DNA of 64,000 nucleotides from Bimastos eiseni (GCA_959347315.1 OY365815.1:18872407-18936406); one strand, 5' to 3'; shown: positions 13,101 to 22,541, numbered from the stretch's first letter. A program made the numbers and translations. The notes: generated by a model not told the origin, from the sequence alone.

Positions 13101-16100
13101 GCATGTGTCTATCCAAGTACAAAGCGAGCAGTACGTCATGCGCTGTGTTGGCTCCCCGTGCTCAGCACTTATGGAATTCGCCCTATGCTGCACAAATAAC
13201 CTACGGGCGGAAATTGAACGCTTCCCTACGGCCAATTTTGGACATGGGCCTTTTATTTCCCTTACAGGTCTACATGTGACGGTTATGCAGCTTGTGCGTT
13301 AAGTAGACCTGGTTATTTTACAAGTGAAGGTGGTGCTTTAAGTGGTCCTAATTGTCTGCAAGTGAAGGTCATGTTTTGATTGGGCTCACAGTTTTCGGAT
13401 CTTTGAGATTCTTTTTTTTACCTGAACCGTATGTGTTACTTCCTGGTTGTTTCCTACTATCATTGATCATCTATGGATTGAATTGAATAAACCGTGCGTT
13501 TAGAACTGTCCCATGTTATTAATGAAATAGAATGATAAACTGATGTCTGTCGTTATTAGCCTTTATGATGTAAAGCGTAATTTTATCACAACAAATATTT
13601 CAGAATCATTCCTATGCGAAGGCAATGTTCCCTATTTTAATTTGGTTTTATCATAAAAATAATACAAAATACGCCAAGATTTCATACGACGAATTAGGTT
13701 TCCAATTCCAATGGACTAAGTAAGGGTTGCAATACGTAACAATTAGACCAAATGAATCCATTTTCACCTGTTACCAAGACTAGGAGGCATACGATGCCGC
13801 ATCTAACCATTTGCATTAATGCACTCCGTGCAAGTGCTCTTCTGACCTGCCACCCGTGTAATTAGACATCGAAGCAGAACGTCTCTTCCTCAGTGACAGA
13901 TGCCTTATAACGCAGTCTGATGCTGATGCTGCTGCAGCTCTTGGCCTTGGTGGCATTGCTGCTGGTGGTGGTGGTATTGCTGATGCGGGATCCGGCGTCC
14001 CCATCAATTGAGATCAGTCAGCCATTAGCCACCCACCATTCGCCGTCTGATTGCAAGCATGCCTCGGCGCCATTACTCCACTCCGTCCCTGAGGACTTAT
14101 TCGACTTCAATCGCGTTTATCACAGTAGAAGAAGAAAACCGAATTCAAATCTAATGTGTTATAACAAGCAGCGCTTGTGGCTGATTTTACTAGATATTAG
14201 CAACGATTAACTCACTATTGGCATTAGCATCTTTACTAGAACCACTTGTGTTACCTCTTACCCTACAACTCCCACCACCACCATAATTACAATTATTACT
14301 ACTGCAACTTTTCCTATTATTATGATTTATTAGCTCGAGGTTACATAATAATGAATCCTGAGGATTACAATAATTATTGGAGCGTTGTTCTGCCCTGATA
14401 TTTCCATCCGAGGATTATTACTGTTATATTCATTATCAGTATCGTTATCAGGATTATTATTAATCATTTATTACCCGAGGTAGTTCTAATTGGACAGGAG
14501 CCTAAACTTGTCCAGCGACAGTTAATTACATATGGACGGCTACGATTCATTCAATCCTGATAAGTCAAAGGGTTTTGTGGTTAACAACGGTATTGAAATG
14601 TTGCATGAACATTGAAAGCCATTGGGATAGATGATTAGTTTATCTCGGGTCTCCGGAAATCCCAGTTAGATTGGGTCTCAGGTCATAAATGAACGTAAGA
14701 CCGGTACTATTGATGGGTTCAAGTGTTTCAAACAACAGAGGAACAAACATTTTGTTCCTCTGGCGTTTGTTCCTCAGGCTAATTGTCCCATGGCATGATC
14801 GTAGCACGATTTCAAGTGGAAATCTAGACCCATGGCAAATAATAGAAAATTTTACTTTATTAAAGTAATATATTTCATATGATAATAATTGTAAGAAACT
14901 CTAGTTTAATAGTAGCATGAGAAACAAACGCCAGAAGAACAAAATGTTGTGGCGCAAGATTAGGGTGTATTTTGCACCATTTCAAGCAGCTGCCAGCTCT
15001 GCAGCGGCACCTGCTTTAACTGAAGTTGCTGGTTAGAATAAAGCAGCGCTACAGTATATCGGCAGCCCATATCAAACTACGTTCGGAACGCCAGCGAGTC
15101 AGAGTTCGGTCACTTAACCATCGGTTCGAAGAGACCTGCAGCACGAGTGAGTTAGCGTCGAATTAGATCATTTAAGATACTATGCAACCGAAACCAATGG
15201 CAGAGTCCACGTGAGCCATCAACAGCAACCAGGGTCTCACGTGCACAGACGCGTGGCTTATACGATGTGGTTCCCAGACAACATAGCATGGAGGACATCG
15301 TAAACATTATCATCATAATTTCTGTTAGTGCTATGTTGCTTATCATGGCAGCCAAGTATGGTAATTGTAATTTAAATGCCATTGCTCGTAATTTTCGAAG
15401 GCTGTCTACAGCCTGCATAATGTCATCGTTAACATTAATAGGACGATTCATCTGTAGCTATTGTAAAGACCGATGAGATTGACTTGTCTTTGCCTCTGCT
15501 AATCATTCTTCTGTGAACATTTCTGTTCACTCAGCCGCTGACCAGTCATCGGCTGTCTGTCCGAATCCCGGAGTCCATCACACGACGCCATCTGGTGGCT
15601 GTATACATCGACTAAACATCGGCTGTAACGACGAGAGAACGATAGCCATAGACCACAGCTGCAGTCCGGGCCAACCAGGTATGACCAATGACCCCAATGA
15701 TCCCAGTGTCACCAACGGGCAATATCCGATCTCATCTAATAACTTCTATGACGCCATTGTTATAATGCAAAGAATCGGTTGATGGTGGCATCAACTAAAA
15801 TCACAGTGAAGAAGAAGAAGAAGAAGAAGAAGAAGAAGAAGAAGAAGAAGAAGAAGAAGAAGAAGAAGAAGAAGAAGAAGAAGAAGAAGAAGAAGAAGAA
15901 GAAGAAGAAGAAGAAGAAGAAGAAGAAGAAGAAGAAGAAGAAGAAGAAGAAGAAGAAGAAGAAGAAGAAGAAGAAGAAGAAGAAGAAGAAGAAGAAGAAG
16001 AAGAAGAAGAAGAAGAAGAAGAAGAAGAAGAAGAAGAAGAAGAAGAAGAAGAAGAAGAAGAAGAAGAAGAAGAAGAAGAAGAAGAAGAAGAAGAAGAAGA

Positions 16101-19100
16101 AGAAGAAGAAGAAGAAGAAGAAGAAGAAGAAGAAGAAGAAGAAGAAGAAGAAGAAGAAGAAGAAGAAGAAGAAGAAGAAGAAGAAGAAGAAGAAGAAGAA
16201 GAAGAAGAAGAAGAAGAAGAAGAAGAAGAAGAAGAAGAAGAAGAAGAAGAAGAAGAAGAAGAAGAAGAAGAAGAAGAAGAAGAAGAAGAAGAAGAAGAAG
16301 AAGAAGAAGAAGAAGAAGAAGAAGAAGAAGAAGAAGAAGAAGAAGAAGAAGAAGAAGAAGAAGAAGAAGAAGAAGAAGAAGAAGAAGAAGAAGAAGAAGA
16401 AGAAGAAGAAGAAGAAGAAGAAGAAGAAGAAGAAGAAGAAGAAGAAGAAGAAGAAGAAGAAGAAGAAGAAGAAGAAGAAGAAGAAGAAGAAGAAGAAGAA
16501 GAAGAAGAAGAAGAAGAAGAAGAAGAAGAAGAAGAAGAAGAAGAAGAAGAAGAAGAAGAAGAAGAAGAAGAAGAAGAAGAAGAAGAAGAAGAAGAAGAAG
16601 AAGAAGAAGAAGAAGAAGAAGAAGAAGAAGAAGAAGAAGAAGAAGAAGAAGAAGAAGAAGAAGAAGAAGAAGAAGAAGAAGAAGAAGAAGAAGAAGAATT
16701 GTAAGGTACTTTATTTTCATAGCATTGGCATTTTAATGGAGGAGCCAAAAGCCAGGCTAGAGTGTCACATATGTCAGACGTCATAGCAATGGCGACACCT
16801 AGTGGCCATTCAGTCTCTGATGATGACTCTACAGCTTGCAGATTAAACAATTCGAACGGAGGAGAGCTGTTTATTTAGCCAACCTCGTGAGATCCCTCCA
16901 ATGTCATAACATGTCAGCTGATGTCAGCTGACGTCATTGCCATCTAAACTTGAGGCCGAACCTTTTCCTCGTCCCATGATCTTCCCAGTTCCCAATGGGT
17001 GCATGTTGAATGCCTAGTATTCCCAGCAGAGAATCAGAGAGCAGAAGATTCGAGAGCGTCACATATCTATCGTCACTGACGGATTTTTATAGGAACCTTG
17101 GACAGCGTCCAACAACAGTAACAACACAGCAACAACTATAAATGTGGCTTCAAACTTAAACTAAACCTTCCATGCATACTTATATGTATACTTGCATGTT
17201 TTTTTATTATTATATTTATACATACATACATACATGCATATATGCATACATACATTCATACATACATACATGCATGCATACATACATGCATGTAGACATA
17301 CATGTATACGTGCATACATGCATGCGCACATGTACTTACAACAATGCATCATACATGGCACATGCACACATTTATAAAGCGCTCAACTTCACACTAAATG
17401 CATGGCTTTGTAAGCCTGTTCTGCGTTACATTACATTGCATCTGAAGTGCGTTCGTTGATGCAGGGCTGTTGTTCGAATGTTTTGCAAGTTGGACGGAAG
17501 GAGAAAAAGTGTTTGTCATTCTGAAGAAATCTGACAACGATTTACTCGATTGCTTCGTAAGTCTTTTATGAATATTCTTTATAGTATTTTATATTAAATC
17601 ATTCTCTGAAACTGAGCGGAATTTAGAACTCAGAACTGTCTTTAGATTTAATATACAGGGAGTCGTAAAATAATGAAATCATGAAATGTAAAAGTGTTGA
17701 CGCGTTATTTCTGTTAGTTTTTAAACATCACTCACTTATTTTAAGTACAACTTTAGAAACTAAATGAGGTCGTATCAAATTGAGGTTCCTTGAAATAATT
17801 CATCTATTGATCCTTCCGCACTTCTTCTGCTCTGCCCTGTTTATAAAGCTGACATACTAAGTTTAAGCTCAGGAAACTAGTCCCAGTGTTGCCGTCCAAC
17901 AAAAACCGTCAGAGATTTAGTTTATAAGCGAGATAATCAGTTTCTGTTTTCACTCTCAGGTCAGTTACTGTTACAATAATAATTAACAACCGTACAGCAT
18001 TGACACAAATGTAGATCATTATAGGGTTTAGTAGGAATGCAATTCATTTTTAATTTCAGAATGATTCAGAAAGCATCTAAAGGAAACGAACAGTTAGTTC
18101 AGAATAATTATATTATTCTGAATTAACTGTTCGTTCCCTTTCGATAGTTGGTCGTCAATTATTTATTAGATGTTTTTGCTTTTTCTTTTCCAACAGACGT
18201 TCAGACAGGAAGCGGGGCTGACGATCTTCAGTTCCGATGCGAACTGCAACTTGAACTGGTCCCTCGGACAGATCAATCCTCCGAATACGCTGTCATATTC
18301 GATCATGAGGCGAGGTCAGTTAACTGACCGAGTACTACATAAAAGTCTGTGTCTTATCAGACAATAAATATTCTACCTTCGTCGTAATGATATAGAAAAC
18401 GCTGTCGATGACTTTACCATATAACTCTATACGTGAACCTCAATTTTAACAACCACTGCTTTATTTGATGATTGATCAGTCGCTGTGTGTTGTTTAACGA
18501 CGCTGTGTCATAGCAAAAGTGATTAGCATCGCCCTTCTTTTCTCCGAGCTTGGGACTGGCACCATCGCATCGTATCTGAAATTTTAAAGCGTATCTTAGG
18601 GCTTAATTATTAGCTTTTCGTATACGTATAGGGTGATAGTCCAGAGGAAAAAGGAAAGTCTTCAGGCAACGAAATGATGAGGATGGGACCCACCTAAAAG
18701 CTAACTATGGATCACGAAGGTTTAGTCATACAGCATAGACGGACCCACAATGGCAATCCAGCGGTGTCGGATAACAGTTCTTAACTGGAGAACAATAGGA
18801 TATCAAGTCGATCAACAGAATGGAGAGAATGGGAAGTGTTTGATCACAAACATAGTACGAACGAATGATGACAAGTTATCCCCAGAACACACATTTAACC
18901 GTCTGCAGTCATGCAGGGCGCCCATAACGTTATACATCTAATTTAGCAAACGCTGCCACCTAGCGAAAGATACAAGTCACTCTTACGAGGGATTCGGGAT
19001 TCGAACTCATTTGCACAGCTCTGCACCCCAGCGTGTTGTACACTACTCTAGACCCCAGAGCTCTGCAGCCCAGTGTGTTACGCATTGCTCTACGCCTCGC

Positions 19101-19898
19101 CCCGCCCCGTTTCAGAACTTCGCGTTATCACAAAACTATACAAAATTGTTAGGCTGTTTTGTTAGAATTGTTTTTCAATCACTCTCTAATAACTTTTCTA
19201 GCGCACGGCTGTTCTCTTTTGCAGAAACTTGCAAACGAAGTAATCGAGTGACGCAGGCAACTCAGCGGATGACGATGACGATGACGAAAGCAACGACGAA
19301 ACCAACGACGAACTTTATCAACTATGATCATCTCGAGGAGTCATTGTTAGATTATTCGTCGAACAACTACGACCACGATGACGACTTAGACATTCGAACT
19401 AATTCGGACGACGTAACCGAAAGGCTGCGACCGCGCACAGAACGCATTGACGGAACTGATGACGACGACGACTATGATGATGACGACGACGACGATGACG
19501 AAGACGTGATCAGTGATGATGACTTAGAGATATCAAGCGGTCATAAAATGGCGATTACGACGCAAAGGAAAAAGACGCTCGACCCCGCTGCCACTCCTCA
19601 ACTTACAACGACGATGATTTGGCGAATCAGTGATCTTAGTATAACCGGAAACAGCTTCCTGCGCGAAACAGACCCTCCAACCAAAGTTCGGATCTCCTTA
19701 GACCTTGCGAGGAATGATGACGTCGATCCAAAGATCAAAGCCTCGTCGCCGTCAACATCACGTGACAGGCCACGTGAGCGAGACACTTTGAAATCCAAAG
19801 AGGCTTCCGGTTCTACGAATGTTTATGATAACTTGAGGACATCTACGGCTGTGCTGTTGTCAGCTGTCGTCTACTGGGCTGTGTGTTTGCCCGTATGA
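1818..19898 (+). CDS. Cysteine-rich, probably GPI-anchored surface protein with two tandem domain units (5' partial)
   Basis: Assembled from seven exons: 1818-1994, 3761-3870, 6499-6607, 8690-8930, 15535-15678, 17465-17556, 18197-18314 plus the terminal exon 19225-19898. Reading phase is kept at every junction except between 8930 and 15535, where one small exon is unresolved. The protein repeats a module set: a CPF/CPNP cysteine module, a module with E-C-x-A-x-W ending in C-F, and a module with D-A-(T/N)-C. Between the two units lies a module starting N-C-R-F-P. This order resembles, from memory, the uncharacterised extracellular DUF7042-DUF7045 families of invertebrates; an HMM search is needed to confirm it. 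The last exon encodes an Asp-rich stretch and a hydrophobic C-terminus that looks like a GPI-attachment signal. No start codon or signal peptide was found, so the 5' end is probably upstream. Function unknown. Confidence 0.72.
2371..2393. repeat. (TA)n microsatellite
   Basis: Perfect TA dinucleotides in the intron after the first exon. Confidence 0.9.
3761..3870 (+). CDS. Exon of the cysteine-rich gene: first ECLAIW...YRCF module
   Basis: A strong acceptor (TTTTTGTGATTGCAG) precedes an exon reading DIELECLAIWKDGSETYLY and ending D-D-R-Y-R-C-F. The donor is GTTAGT at 3871. Starting from the one-base overhang of the preceding exon it gives exactly 37 codons and ends in phase 0. The pattern C-L-x-x-W-K-D-G ... 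Y-R-C-F matches the exon at 17465-17556 (ECFASWTEG ... DCF), which also ends in phase 0 after C-F. Confidence 0.72.
4122..4231. repeat. (TAA)n microsatellite with interspersed AAC
   Basis: About 36 triplets, mostly TAA, interrupted by single AACs. The Tyr/Cys-rich open frame on the - strand is a product of this repeat. Confidence 0.92.
5085..5235. repeat. Interrupted (ATT)/(ATC) microsatellite
   Basis: ATTATT and CATCAT triplets, degenerate. The rest of the 3.9-6.5 kb intron has no recognisable feature apart from a 160-codon open frame on the - strand (5511-5993) without family resemblance. Confidence 0.75.
6499..6607 (+). CDS. Exon of the cysteine-rich gene: first DATC module
   Basis: Reads KYQMYGSDVAMAMTADATC and then about 17 more residues, ending E-L-Y-K. 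Acceptor TTGTATTTTGTAG ends at 6498; a second AG at 6506-6507 would start the exon three codons later, in the same phase. The donor AAAG|GTCTGA follows 6607. It starts in phase 0 and ends one base into a codon, exactly like its counterpart at 18197-18314 (SSDANC). The exon was found by searching for that counterpart, so it rests on phase plus the short DATC motif. Confidence 0.6.
7645..7730. repeat. AT-rich dinucleotide tract
   Basis: Runs of TATATA interrupted by ATCA and TTTT, within the intron before 8690. Confidence 0.85.
8690..8930 (+). CDS. Exon of the cysteine-rich gene: NCRFPDWLKG module
   Basis: A clear acceptor (GGTGATTGCAG) and donor (AACTG|GTAAGA) enclose 241 bases that read DESVMSQSNCRFPDWLKG, then W-R-S-L-S-G-Q-Y-Q-Y, F-R-C and T-F-F-V-Q-S-Q-S-V-K-N. 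The N-C-R-F-P-x-W-L start and G-Q-Y-x-Y core resemble the DUF7044-type module that opens each unit in related proteins as I remember them. The exon takes two bases to complete the Asp codon begun at 6607 and leaves two bases (TG) for the next exon. Confidence 0.7.
9007..9032 (+). CDS. Candidate linking microexon of the cysteine-rich gene (alternative 1)
   Basis: Twenty-six bases between an acceptor (CCGCTTACAG) and donor (AGAG|GTAAAT). Joined to 8930 it completes a Cys codon and reads CLIGLPVARA into the exon at 15535, with no phase break. It has no motif of its own, so phase agreement alone supports it. It competes with the candidate at 13268-13302. Confidence 0.2.
9556..9714. repeat. (GA)n/(CAGA)n microsatellite
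   Basis: GAGAGA followed by mixed CAGA/GAGA units. The Ser/Leu-rich and Arg/Asp-rich open frames on both strands here are products of the repeat. Confidence 0.9.
10673..10869. repeat. 35-bp tandem minisatellite, about 5.5 copies
   Basis: Units beginning GCTCCATGTCTTGCTTTAAT and ending GACCCAGATT repeat every 35 bases at 10673, 10708, 10743, 10778, 10813 and 10848, with few substitutions. It lies in an intron of the cysteine-rich gene. Confidence 0.92.
11100..11640 (-). mobile_element. Fragment of a non-LTR (LINE) reverse-transcriptase ORF, C-terminal end, decayed
   Basis: On the - strand the frames read C-E-T-W-M-I-K, Y-C-Y-R-R-I-L-Q-L-N-W, then GRRGRPCREWLDNIEDWCGT and finally Q-D-R-G-A-W. 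That is the order of motifs at the C-terminal end of many animal LINE polymerase ORFs (the RGRPxxxWLDxI motif followed by QDRxxWR). In-frame stops and shifts show it is not functional. The rest of the element is not present nearby. Confidence 0.7.
11684..11781. repeat. Perfect 45-bp inverted repeat (hairpin)
   Basis: Arms 11684-11728 and 11737-11781 are exact reverse complements around an 8-base loop. Further copies of the TTAATTTTCCTATTAAT motif follow to 11820. It adjoins the LINE fragment and could be part of a small AT-rich fold-back element. Confidence 0.9.
13268..13302 (+). CDS. Candidate linking microexon of the cysteine-rich gene (alternative 2)
   Basis: Thirty-five bases after a good acceptor (TATTTCCCTTACAG), reading WSTCDGYAACAL when joined to 8930. 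The donor GTAGAC at 13303 is weak. The C-x-x-G-Y-x-x-C pattern is like the end of the opening module in related proteins, which favours it over the 9007 candidate. It is also in phase with the exon at 15535. Confidence 0.27.
15535..15678 (+). CDS. Exon of the cysteine-rich gene: second CPNP cysteine module
   Basis: Reads SSAVCPNPGVHHTTPSGGC, then H-R-L-N-I-G-C-N-D-E and I-D-H-S-C. Its spacing of cysteines and the S-A-V-C-P / S-A-V-P-V-P-C-P start parallel the exon at 1818-1994. The donor CCAG|GTATGA follows 15678. It ends one base into a codon that the exon at 17465 completes as Gly, the same phase as its counterpart. The acceptor is the AG at 15533-15534 (preferred, good pyrimidine tract) or the one at 15544-15545. 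Confidence 0.6.
15808..16698. repeat. Uninterrupted (GAA)297 expansion, 891 bp
   Basis: 297 perfect GAA triplets on the + strand without one substitution, in the intron between exons 15535-15678 and 17465-17556. The poly-Lys frame on + and the poly-Leu and poly-Ser frames on - come from the repeat and are not genes. Long GAA·TTC tracts form triplexes and sticky DNA; the human FXN intron-1 repeat is the known example. Confidence 0.98.
17216..17310. repeat. (CATA)n microsatellite with CATG units
   Basis: CATACATA tetranucleotides with interspersed GCATG, about 95 bases, roughly 150 bases before the exon at 17465. Confidence 0.88.
17465..17556 (+). CDS. Exon of the cysteine-rich gene: second ECFASW...DCF module
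   Basis: After the acceptor GTTGATGCAG it reads LLFECFASWTEGEKVFVI, then K-S-D-N-D-L-L-D-C-F, and stops at a strong donor (TTC|GTAAGT). It is the counterpart of the exon at 3761-3870: the same E-C-(L/F)-A-x-W core, the same C-F end, the same phases on both sides. Confidence 0.72.
18079..18141. repeat. 30-bp inverted repeat just upstream of a splice acceptor
   Basis: Arms 18079-18108 and 18112-18141 are reverse complements with two mismatches and a 3-base loop. It ends 55 bases before the exon at 18197. Confidence 0.88.
18197..18314 (+). CDS. Exon of the cysteine-rich gene: second DANC module
   Basis: A strong polypyrimidine acceptor (TTTTCTTTTCCAACAG) leads into TFRQEAGLTIFSSDANC, then N-W-S-L-G-Q and L-S-Y-S-I-M-R-R. 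The donor CGAG|GTCAGT follows 18314. It begins in phase 0 and ends one base into a Glu codon completed by the terminal exon. It matches the exon at 6499-6607 in phase and in the D-A-(T/N)-C motif. Confidence 0.7.
19009..19095. repeat. Short tandem duplication (CAGCTCTGCACCCCAGCGTG-type)
   Basis: About two and a half copies of a 40-bp unit containing AGCTCTGCA(C/G)CCCAG(C/T)GTG. It follows the phrase GGGATTCGAACTC. This looks like the end of a tRNA-related or retroelement repeat, but the class is not clear. Confidence 0.55.
19225..19898 (+). CDS. Terminal exon of the cysteine-rich gene: Asp-rich tail and GPI-like signal
   Basis: After the acceptor TTCTCTTTTGCAG it completes the Glu codon and reads E-T-C-K-R-S-N-R-V-T-Q and about 220 further residues to a TGA at 19896-19898. 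A Thr/Met-rich stretch is followed by an acidic run of Asp residues near 19460-19505, then a Ser/Arg/Asp-rich linker. The end, EASGSTNVYDNLRTS followed by AVLLSAVVYWAVCLPV, has small residues, a spacer and a hydrophobic tail ending at the stop. That is the layout of a GPI-attachment signal; a single-pass anchor is the alternative. The open frame continues 5' of 19225 but that part is intron. Confidence 0.66.
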
Positions 19899-20462
19899 CT
19901 GACAGCGCAGAAGACGAATGTGCTTTGTTGATGTATTTATATTAAGTTGTTCGGTGATGTACATAGAAAGCTCTCATGTGATAACACAGCAGGCTTCTAT
20001 TGTTGTTTTAAGATATTCGCTGCATAAACAATGCTATGATCGAAATGCCGTTGCCGTTTTATATTTCAAATTTCTGTTGTTATTTTTATACTGTCGCAAC
20101 TGTCAGTGCTCCTATCGCCATTCCTGCAACTCACGCCTGTCTCTGCTACAGCTAATGCTGCTCCATCCTATTCTAACTATTCGCACAGCACACAACGATA
20201 TGGACGCTAGTAAATGTTGCCGTAACAGAATTTCAACTTCGTTGCTCAGATTTGTTACGAGAATGCGTCACAAGTCAATGATCCAAAACGATTACATGCT
20301 CTATGGTTCTTCAGAAGAAGTTCCTCAGACCTTGTGGGTAGAGCTATTCCTGCTTGTGCTCCTAGTTTAATGTAATGTATGTGTAATCAAGCATTTATAT
20401 AGATCATGCACGCTTTTGCGTTAACTTTTTCTGTTAGTATTTGCTCGCTCATTGCATCACAA
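19899..20462 (+). other. Putative 3' UTR of the cysteine-rich gene
   Basis: Follows the stop codon with no further domain. A 150-codon open frame at 19918-20370 has no family resemblance. I saw no AATAAA here; the first one is at 20651-20656 inside the neighbouring MITE. Confidence 0.45.
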
Positions 20463-20783
20463 CAGCGTTTCCCAATCTTTTTAGGCCGTGGGAACCCTTT
20501 TGATCTTGAACTTTTTGGCGGAAACCGCGTCCAAGACTAAACATATTCTGTCGTACAGGTTCAAAGCTTGAGAATGCAGAAAACCTTAGGATTAGGCCTA
20601 GATTAGCTTTATAATAACACAAATATTGATGACAAGGACATTCTCTTTCAAATAAAGTTACACACAGATGATAAGCAAAAAAGCCTAAATTTGTTCACAT
20701 TGAATAGGTCCATATGCCGCGGAACTTTCGTCTTTACCTCACGGAACCCTATGGTTCCGCGGAGCACAGTTTGGGAAATATTG
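20463..20783. mobile_element. hAT-like MITE (about 321 bp)
   Basis: Left end CAGCGTTTCCCAATC and right end TTTGGGAAATATTG are imperfect inverted repeats of the CAGNGTTTCCCAA type common in hAT (Charlie-like) elements. Inside, GGAACCCTTTT and GGAACCCTATGGTTCCGCGG echo the same families. Flanks CATCACAA (20455-20462) and CATTATAA (20784-20791) match at 6 of 8 positions, both differences transitions, which fits an old 8-bp target duplication. No transposase frame. Confidence 0.72.
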
Positions 20784-21339
20784 CATTATAAAAAGCGTTA
20801 CTAATTTCTTCGGTTTCGGTGAATTGCCTTTGTCTTGAAAAGCACTCAATTTTTTATCAGTAAGATTTACCCTCCGTCAATCTCACCATTTAAGCGCAAT
20901 TGAAATCTTTTGACTTCATCGGACATTTTACTTTCATCCTTTCGCGGACACTTACCTACTTATTTCTATGCTCTGATTCGTGTTTTACACACCAGTCTCT
21001 TATTAATTTACATTACAAATAGTTATACTTTAAATTCATTAGCTTTTATGCAAAATAATCTGTCCAAAATCTGACTTAGACTTCCAGAATCATTAGAGCT
21101 TACCAAATTTCTTCCAAAACAAACATAAATTGTCCTCCAAATAACATCTGAATTACATGCTTTTGTAAATCCCCCAAAATGCGCCTCTGTTACTTCCATT
21201 CCTGGTCCTAGATCTCTTCACTCTGTTACAAGGAGTGACCAGATTGCTCCACCCCCGCAAACAGAAATATTGACGATACAGACGCTGTAGACGGGCATAA
21301 ATTGTCTAATGGCGTGTTGATCTCCATTCTATCTTTATC

Positions 21340-21705
21340 TCTATTCCTTCGTTAAACTCTGTTCCATCTGTAGGCCTATCTCTATTCCCCCTTTATCTCT
21401 GATTCCTTCCTTATCTCTTTTTCTTCTTGCCTCAATTTTTTCTTAATCTAAATTTTTATAAACAGTAATTCCTTCTATGCCTCTAATCCATAATCCTCAC
21501 TTACCTCTATTTCTTCTTTACCTCTATTCTTTCTTTACCTCTATTCCTTTTTACGTCTGTTTCTTCTTTACTTCAATTTCTTCTTTGTCTCAGTTTCTTC
21601 TATTCATCAATTTCTTCTTTACCTCAATTTCTTGTTTACCTCTATACCTTCTCCACCTCTATTTCTTCACTACCTCTATTTCTTCTTTGCCTCTATTTCA
21701 TCTGT
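21340..21705. repeat. Pyrimidine-rich minisatellite (TTCTTCTTTACCTCTATT units)
   Basis: Degenerate tandem units of about 18 bases. The Phe/Leu/Ser-rich open frame across it is a product of the repeat. Confidence 0.85.
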
Positions 21706-22449
21706 AGGCCAGCCGCCTACATAAATTTATTGTCGTCTCTATTCTGTCAGCTCTGAACTGCCCTTTTGCATGACTCTGGTTCCCTGTCAATAGGCTTGTA
21801 TCGCCTCTGGAGAGTCTCTCTTGCTCATTTGTGATTCAAATTATAGTCATCTCGATATGTATCACCCAGCAACAGTATATTGCTCACGTACAACTTATTA
21901 GCAATGTAATTAAAACATTCAGTAGAAGTTCTCATCAGAGTCTGAGACACGTTAAAAATCTTCTACTCCGAATGAATAATTATCAGCAGTTGATGTGAAA
22001 GGTGACGTAACTGTTCCAAGTTTGGCTAGTAATAATTATTCAACCCATTATTTTGTTTTGAAAGAGGCCGTTGAACTGTAATGCGTAGTTAGAGCTAAAG
22101 GATAGAAATCCGTTTATGGATCTCATGTACATTGAGTCCTTCTACCGGGTATTTGCCAGAAACGGAAACAATCGTGTTGCCTCATTTAATGGATGAATTT
22201 GCAAAACTATCAGATGGCTAGTGACCCAAAACGCCAACCGTTTCGGTCAACCCATTTGAACAGATATTATGCACCCACGGTGCCAGTCAGATGCAGGCCG
22301 GTCAATGTGTTACACAGCAAAAGAGAGCGTGGCGAGGAGAGACAAAAAGACGGAGTAACAGACACACGGGCGCAGATGACGACGATGACGAATCTGCTAA
22401 CTACGTTGTTGCAGCTGTATGTTTTTGCTATTGTTGTTGATGTTGTTGT

Positions 22450-22450
<1 letters not shown>

Positions 22451-22541
<91 letters not shown>
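22451..22541. repeat. (GAT)n microsatellite, about 30 units
   Basis: Nearly perfect GAT triplets. Further GAC/GAT units follow to 22615. The poly-Asp frame has no upstream coding support. Confidence 0.93.

Noticed and set aside
13920..14210. Hydrophobic-start open frame considered as a signal peptide exon
   Set aside because: The hydrophobic start comes from a CTG/GTG-rich stretch, the remainder shows no domain, and it does not fit the phase of neighbouring exons.
15779..16850. Long open frames coding for poly-Lys (+), poly-Leu (-) and poly-Ser (-)
   Set aside because: All come from the pure GAA repeat; there is no non-repetitive coding sequence with family resemblance at either side.
19011..19224. 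5' extension of the terminal exon frame of the cysteine-rich gene
   Set aside because: The frame is open but a strong acceptor ends at 19224, the phase fits the exon at 18314, and the extension overlaps a repeat-like tandem duplication.
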